The position numbers and the translations under genes are program-made. DNA of 64,000 bases from assembly GCF_001884105.1 (NCBI RefSeq), contig NZ_MACI01000078.1, positions 186,001-250,000 of the forward strand, read 5' to 3'. This stretch comes from Bacillus luti (GTDB lineage Bacteria; Bacillota; Bacilli; Bacillales; Bacillaceae_G). This document shows, one piece after another, positions 63,844 to 64,000 of the stretch (within the stretch, counting starts at the first letter, position 1; each line of letters begins with the position of its first letter). The notes under the pieces are model-generated. The model was not told where the DNA came from, ran no database searches, and worked only from the letters and a program-made list of their open reading frames with translations.

Positions 63844-64000
63844 ATGAAACCAACAATTTATAGTGTTGCAGAGGAAGCAGGTGTATCTATATCAACTGTT
63901 TCAAAGGTAATCAATCGGACTGGAAATATTAGTGAGAGTACGAGGAGAAAAGTATTTCAGGTTATGGATCAACTAAATTATCACCCAAGTGTCGTGGCAT
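63844..64000 (+). CDS. LacI-family regulator, paralogue 2 (cut by the right edge)
   Basis: ATG 63844 follows AAAGGAGGTG. The 52 visible residues are a LacI headpiece (TIYSVAEEAGVSISTVSKVI, hinge-side NYHPSVVA) closely related to the headpiece of the gene at 54141. The effector domain is outside the window. It lies in the same direction as, and 72 bases after, iolE. Confidence 0.85.
   Translation, partial: MKPTIYSVAEEAGVSISTVSKVINRTGNISESTRRKVFQVMDQLNYHPSVVA

Overview
The window looks like chromosomal DNA of a Bacillus cereus-group bacterium (B. cereus, B. thuringiensis or a close relative). The base composition is AT-rich, Shine-Dalgarno sites are strong (GGAGG type), U-run hairpin terminators are frequent, and the core genes are typical of the group: a second topoisomerase III, BrnQ, YcnJ/YcnI, L-lactate dehydrogenase and a myo-inositol catabolic cluster. 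I identified everything by reading the sequence; no database search was run.

Region 1 (about 1-25.6 kb) is an accessory, very AT-rich defence island. From left to right it holds: a membrane protein cut by the edge; a promoter with an 8-codon leader and a nested hairpin but no obvious target gene; a PIN-like nuclease with a C-terminal zinc ribbon; a soluble Ser/Thr kinase; a 1275-residue sirtuin of the DSR type; decayed gene remnants on both strands; a second, shorter sirtuin; a DUF4238 protein; a truncated PLD-like ORF; a KAP-type P-loop NTPase; a nonsense-interrupted XRE regulator; and a degraded coiled-coil/zinc gene. The right end is a compact, overlapping module of three tyrosine-recombinase-type proteins (about 455, 876 and 621 residues) plus a 244-residue coiled-coil protein and two small ORFs. 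This is probably the integration machinery that carried in some or all of the defence genes. The KAP gene lies between two copies of the 3' end of the PLD-like ORF.

Region 2 (25.6-53.8 kb) is core genome: topB, a DUF4153-like membrane protein, an ACR3/SBF-type permease, an FMN azoreductase, BrnQ, a methylmalonyl-CoA epimerase-like VOC protein, a cereus-group structured repeat with a CgeB-like glycosyltransferase, copper genes ycnJ/ycnI, an EamA exporter with a divergent LysR regulator, an Rrf2 regulator followed by a DsbA/FrnE-like oxidoreductase and a nitroreductase, an AI-2E exporter family protein, a YesK-like protein, L-lactate dehydrogenase, a flavin amine oxidase, a CobW GTPase behind a Zur box, a complete five-gene branched-chain amino acid ABC transporter, and a LysR/DUF4865 divergent pair. 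The cgeB-like gene is flanked by a decayed copy of the 3' end and terminator of the upstream epimerase gene, the same architecture as around the KAP gene.

Region 3 (54.1-64 kb) is the inositol cluster: a LacI regulator, a convergent polyol-type MFS permease, iolG, iolC, iolA, iolD and iolE, then the start of a second, paralogous LacI regulator at the right edge. AAGCGCTT operators lie at the permease promoter, the iolG promoter and the iolG-iolC junction. Hairpin terminators lie between iolA and iolD and between iolD and iolE, so the genes are probably expressed in graded segments. iolB and iolJ are not in the window.
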